Positions 59,025 to 64,000 of a stretch of 64,000 nt of DNA are shown here, one piece after another. The notes under the pieces were generated by a model. The model made no database searches. It was not told the DNA's origin and saw nothing but the letters and a program-made list of their open reading frames with translations. Position numbers and translations under genes: made by a program. Origin of the DNA: Streblospio benedicti (taxonomy: Eukaryota; Annelida; Polychaeta; Spionida; Spionidae); NCBI GenBank assembly GCA_019095985.1, contig CM032665.1, positions 35,941,556 to 36,005,555 of the forward strand. The letters are read 5' to 3'. Each line of letters opens with the position of its first letter. Position 1 is the first letter of the stretch.

Positions 59025-59439
59025 GTGAGTGTGTCTTCATTTCTTTATCATCACATTATAAATGCATGTTTTTGGCGCTGAGGTATTAAGCACTTTTTTA
59101 CCCATATGAATGTTTTAATCGCAAAATTTAAGAGATTATATTATTCTCAATATTTCTCTATCAGAGAATGAATCAAGAATTTCAAACTGAAGTGGGAGAT
59201 TGTGAAAGCTTGATACTACACAGAACAAACACTGATGATGTGTATCTTGTTGGCGGAGCATGGGAATCTTGCATCTGACTGTCATTGATGTGAATCGATC
59301 CCTCTCCACTAATCCTCCTTGGTTCCTAAACCCTCCTTCAGTTGTATCCTTCTTGTCTGATGCCCTGAGGCAGCGTGGCCAATCCAGGACCTCACCAGAT
59401 GCAGATATAATTTCGCCAGCCCTAATTGTTTATGCTTGG

Positions 59440-61130
59440 TGATTCCTTATTTGAAGCTGTCTTTAGTTCTGGTTCGCTAGTCGCCCTCGGTGGTGGCAGC
59501 GGCATGTTGGTGAGGCTTTGTGTGAGAACGCGCCGGTTTGTGGGACAGCAACAAGTGGGAATCTCATTCATGTGATCTCACACACAATGCATCATCTAAC
59601 AGTCCGTGCGATCAATTAGACATCATCGCAGCAGACAAAGCAGAACAAACTTGGCTTTAGTAGCAAATCAGTAGAAATATCGCTGTGTGCTTTTTTAAAT
59701 CCGCCAACTTCAAAACCAAAACCAAAAATGTAAAAATACATGCTCTCAGTATATCCCATTTTACTAAAACCGAAAATGCTATAAACATAGCAGATAATAT
59801 GATGGTGTTACTTGGTGATTATGATGTGAAGAGAAGGTGCGGACATGGTCTCACTGTCATCTAACTGCATAAAGCGCCTTATCAGACCAGCATCATACCT
59901 GACCATCAGGTTATAGGCTGTATAATTTCTGCTATGCATGCAGATGCCTATTTAGCAAGTGGCACAATTACCCCAAACAATAGCAGCCAAGACACAGCGG
60001 CGGCCATCGTCCTCCTTTCATCGCACAATCATCTCATCAATGTTTCAATGATACAAAATGACCCTTTTAAATGCTCCACGTGAAAATGGCTATTGGAATT
60101 TGAGGTCGTATCTACTTCAAATGACCCATCAATGCATTATCTGGCAATTACCACTCAGCCGTTCTCATTAGCAATTATCTATTCTGAATAATTTATAGTT
60201 CTCTCTAATGTTTATGTAACAGTACTTTTAGTATTGACCAAATGTAATTGACGTGATTACAATAGCAAATAAAGTAAAAGTCTCTGTGTTGATGAAGATA
60301 TTGAGATATTATAGAAAGTAGAGAAGGGTAAATAGCACAATAAGACGATGTCATTGTTAAATGATGCTGTAAACTGATGTGCAACTATTATGGTAGTGAA
60401 AATGTAGTAACTCTGAAAAGTTAAAATGTTTGATTTTACTTGCAATGATGAAACCGTCCCTGTGGAGTTGTATGGACTGACGGTGTGAGCGTAGTGACGA
60501 CGTCCCACTATGTGCACCTGTCCATGATGTTGAGGCCGGCACTGTCCCTTCTCAAAGGGCCACACTGGACTTGACAATTTTTGTCAATTTTGTTGCAGCG
60601 CATGTTGCGCATCTGATGTATGTGTTGCATTGTTTGATAAATTATGAAAAATAAAGTATGACTTAGCAGATGTGAACACGCATAATACACTATGGGCGAG
60701 CAAGCCCCTGGGGAGCTTGTCCACAGCGCTGCAGCAATCGCCTAATGGCACTTTGTGCTGCTGCCTGTAGGTGTTGGGCTGGGTGTTTGCGGCACTTGCC
60801 ACCTCCCCCTCTAACTGTGCCATGCTCCATGTGACAAAACACATCGCTTCTGCCACCACCGCCGCCACCGAGCTGGATTGCCCAGTTTTATTGAGATTGA
60901 TGATGATGATTATCACAGTCTATTGACGGCAGCAGCAGCGGCGATATCTACTGTGTGTTTGAGCCGGCGCATTATGATTTATGCCATGAGGAGGGAGGCA
61001 GTAATGGGCTGATTACAGGCGTCAGCCCAGGTATTGTCAGCGGCTGATGACACGTCGGACAGCACCAAATATCATCATTATCCTATTCTCTGTTTGCTGA
61101 TTATGGGCATCAGGAATTAAACAGGGTATT
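59440..61130. promoter_or_regulatory. Dense unique islands after exon 28
   Basis: 59440-59650 (GGTGGTGGCAGCGGCATG), 59800-60190 (CATTAGCAATTATC at about 60166), 60440-61130 (GCCACCACCGCCGCCACCG, GACGGCAGCAGCAGCGGCG, GTCAGCGGCTGATGACACG). They lie in what must be intron 28. Same texture as the intron 26-27 islands. Confidence 0.35.
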
Positions 61131-61350
61131 CTTCACTTATGATTTTTCTCGACTATTATGTTAATGTGATAATTTAGAGCATCATCTCACTTTATCATTA
61201 AAGACAGGTTTTGATAGATTTTTGCATGAAAATTTATGACTCATTCATGACGACTTCATAGATTTTAGCATATTCCTAATTCTCTTTTCTCAGCATTTTA
61301 TTGCTTTGTTTGCATTTATATTTATTTGACAAAAAATGACAAATATGATA

Positions 61351-61705
61351 TTCTCAAGAAAACTATCACTTCCATTTCCAGTTTTCTCTGTGCTATTAAA
61401 CGCACGTGTGCCTTATTGACATTAACACAAATAGTATCAACTCATTATTACTACGTTAAACAGCAAATACATCGTATGTTCAAAAGTTCACAAGTTTGTT
61501 TATAACATTGGTGGTGATTTAATTTTGCTATAGATCTATGCAATAATGGGCATGGAATGAGTTATAATTCATAACTAACAAAATACACCAACTTCAAAGT
61601 ACAGATATGTCGAAAACAGCCTCGTTCCCTTGCATTTGTATGGTGCGTCTTAATGTTTTTACCTCCCTGGGGACTTGACTTGTGACGTGAGGGTTTTCTT
61701 GGGAA
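61351..61705. mobile_element. TIR element family C, copy 2
   Basis: Left end TTCTCAAGAAAACTATCACT; right end GTGAGGGTTTTCTTGGGAA, inverted. Interior TAATTCATAACTAACAAAAT shared with 31021-31473. Non-coding. Confidence 0.68.
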
Positions 61706-61929
61706 TAGACATAGTATAGATTTGACGTAAGAAACACAGAAGAATGATGATGAAAATGCTGCTATAGGACTGCAACAGACTGTTGTGTTGAATGCTTTAT
61801 ATTACAATACAGTATCAAATTTGGCCATTTAGTATGTGTTCTCAATACCCCAGAGAGAAACAAGGCAAAGCGATTGATATTGCAATTTTCAATGTTTGAT
61901 TCTAAAACGTGCGGATCTATTGATATGCG

Positions 61930-63210
61930 TTGTCCAATAAAGTTTGTGCTGAATGGCGTGGAAGGCTCCGTACACTGGGTTGACTGAGGCTGGGAGCAGT
62001 GATGATGTCGTCACCTCCAGACTCCATATTACAGCGGCGACTGTGACCCGCGCACAATAACGAGGTGCACCAATACAATCGGGGTGATTGATGCATTGTG
62101 CACACGCCCCAGATTGTTGATGGACTGTGCAGCTCTCTGCCAATGAGATTGGGTATTTGTGGGTTATTTGAAGATGAGGTAAACCTATTTGGAGATGAAT
62201 TGCTTAATCTGCAGATGAATGGCATTTGAGTGCGTAATGCAGAATGGTGCAACAACAGGCCATTTTAGGCTCCTACTGCAAATGCTATTTGTGCTCCATT
62301 GAACACAACTCATTGCGTTTGCAGTTACATTGTTTACCATTTTACTATCTTTGCATCTCGACCTCTATTAAAACTAGCAAATAATTATGTGGGTTTTGAA
62401 GTAAGATCAGTACTCACTTAATCCTTAAATAGATAGTGTTATATGCCAGAAAGTAGTATTTTGACAAAGAAGCTATATTGTGCAGCCAGGAGCCAGGAAG
62501 CGGGTGTCAGGGAGATTTCACCATCTCCTGCCCACAGGCCACCAAATAGCCTGCTTTGGGGGGAGGCCGCAAGTATCACCCAAACCATTATGTGATTATT
62601 TCTGGCAGCAGGTTGGGTAACCCTGTCAATGGATGCATTATATTATGCATTTACATCTTTTGCAACATGTAATCTGTATCATTAATGTGAGGAAATTGCG
62701 GGAGTCACAAAAAGAATAGAAATGGAGCAAGATTTATTGCAGTAATCATGCTGTTCGGTTTGAATTTTATGCTTTCCACAAAAGCAGCACATAACTGGTT
62801 GTTTTATTGTGTCATGTGACATGATATGATCAATGGGCGTCATCTAACATTGATGGGGCCTCAATCGGCAGGTATCAAATACGCAATTAACGTCTAGAAT
62901 GGATGATGTTTTATGATGCTCAATATCCTGGGTAGTGTTGATAAAACTCTGTTCACAGTGCTACTATAATGATATGCACAAGAGATGGAGATCACAGCTT
63001 TTCTCATATTCATGGAAATGATAATCTTTACTGAAACGACTTTTTAAAAAATAGAAGCCAAAATTTAACACCATGGATGGAAAGTTATGTTAGCATTTGT
63101 GTCTATCATGGCTGCGGCAGGCAGGTGGGAGCAAGCCGTTAATCAGCCTGGGGGTGGGCTTGGGGGGGGGGAGGGGAAGCGTGGGCGTGTAGGCTGCTTT
63201 GTCTCTTTAA
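61930..63210. promoter_or_regulatory. Unique islands near the right edge
   Basis: 61930-62290 (GATGATGTCGTCACCTCC, AGATTGGGTATTTG), 62470-62940 (GTGATTATTTCTGGCAGCAG, CGTCATCTAACATTGATGG, ACGCAATTAACGTC), 63100-63210 (GGCTGCGGCAGGCAGG, a G-run). No coding frame and no repeat family. Candidate regulatory elements. Confidence 0.32.
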
Positions 63211-63417
63211 TTGTGTTGAATGTTACAAATCAATAAGTCAATCATGTTAAAATGCATGAACTAGGTGACTGGAAGGATATCATTTATGTATGCTGTTTAT
63301 TTGTACCGTAAGACAGCTCTCTATAATAATGTAGCCATTTTTTTTGTGGGTAATGAAATACAAGTTATCATTTGTTTGAACAAGACAATGGTGATGAATT
63401 TATGTATAAATGTATGA

Positions 63418-63972
63418 GCAAAAACTAGTGCTTATTATTTATGTATGACTATTGCCTTTTGTTTTTGATGACAGCAGTTTCAATTATCTGTATTTTGAGT
63501 AGCGTATTATTTTTATATGTCTATTGTTTGGAGAGAAAGAAGGGGGAAAAATGTAGATGCCCATTGATATGTGCGTCTTCGCTTTTGTGGCCATGTTTGG
63601 TGCAATTTGATATGCGATATGATTTCTCTGTTAATCATAATAACTAATGAGGCTGCTTAAAAGTGTCGTCAATAGGTGTTGTTGTTGTGTATTGATCGAG
63701 CCCGTGATGCCTCATGATCTGCATCGCTTTTTCCTACTAATCTCAAGTAATGGAAGCAACTCACTCGGGGTCGATGATTAATTTGTGCAAAAACTAGTGC
63801 TTATTATTTATGTATGACTATTGCCTTTTGTCTTTGATGACAGCAGTTTCAATTATCTGTATTTTGAGTAGCATATTATTTTTATATATCTATTGTTTTG
63901 AGAGAAAGAAGGGGAACAAAAGTAGATGCCAATTGATATGTGTGTCTTCCCTTTTGTGGCCATGTTTGGTGC
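63418..63972 (+). repeat. Direct duplication of a ~186-bp block, 369 bp apart
   Basis: 63418-63603 and 63787-63972 share GCAAAAACTAGTGCTTATTA, TATGACTATTGCCTTTTG, TTGATGACAGCAGTTTCAAT, GAGAGAAAGAAGGGG and TGTGGCCATGTTTGGTGC, with roughly ten differences. The intervening 180 bases are unique and GC-balanced. No transposon ends seen. Confidence 0.88.
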
Positions 63973-64000
63973 GGCTGTCAGTGTCACCAGTTCACACCTC

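Noticed and set aside
59025-64000. Search for the last SCAPER exon (family end with a Trp-Glu-Glu-Ala-Arg word)
   Set aside because: No segment with the right phase, acceptor and similarity was found; the exon is presumably to the right of the window.
59025-64000. Islet coding exons inside the window
   Set aside because: No LIM-domain Cys/His pattern or homeobox (WFQNRR-type) frame seen on either strand.

Overview
The window is a piece of animal nuclear DNA: AT-rich, intron-rich, with GT-AG introns and many small terminal-inverted-repeat elements. It carries one recognisable gene, on the + strand. This is an ortholog of SCAPER (S-phase cyclin A-associated protein in the ER), a large coiled-coil and zinc-finger protein. 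I could place 28 coding exons from 2635 to 59024. All intron phases agree, giving about 1,532 codons; the human protein is about 1,400 residues. The last coding exon(s) and the 3'UTR lie beyond the right edge. The closest remembered match is vertebrate SCAPER, but the sequence is diverged and has a long Asn/Lys/Glu-rich exon of its own. Together with the repeat types, this suggests a marine invertebrate bilaterian. I cannot name the phylum safely.

Layout. 1-2634: a non-autonomous PIF/Harbinger-like element with a 235-bp tandem duplication inside it, then a putative 5' region with no clear promoter. 2635-12984: exons 1-7 (N-terminal conserved blocks and a disordered exon), with introns holding a CRE-like palindrome, a piggyBac-like element, foldbacks and TTA-flanked elements. 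13233-22074: exons 8-18 (acidic region, long charged coiled coil, C2H2 zinc finger). 26013-41528: exons 19-26 (helical C-terminal region), with hairpin elements and a degenerate ~150-bp tandem array. 41529-64000: two small exons (27 and 28) inside more than 22 kb of intron.

The 3' introns differ from the 5' ones. They contain many unique, non-repetitive, GC-balanced islands with homeodomain, POU and E-box-like words and a recurring GGCAGCGG-type word. SCAPER is known as the bystander gene of the LIM-homeobox gene Islet across animals, and its introns carry Islet enhancers. The best hypothesis for these islands is therefore a regulatory block for an Islet gene lying past the right end of the window. 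No Islet coding sequence is visible here, so this is a prediction.

Other points: 5' splice sites are locally duplicated at exons 1 and 26, and exon 3 is flanked by a near-identical 38-bp direct repeat that includes its own donor. Short inverted-repeat elements repeatedly sit within about 100 bases upstream of 3' splice sites. Exons fall into AT-rich and GC-rich groups. I saw no bacterial-type operon, CRISPR array, rRNA gene, intact tRNA gene or retroviral element.
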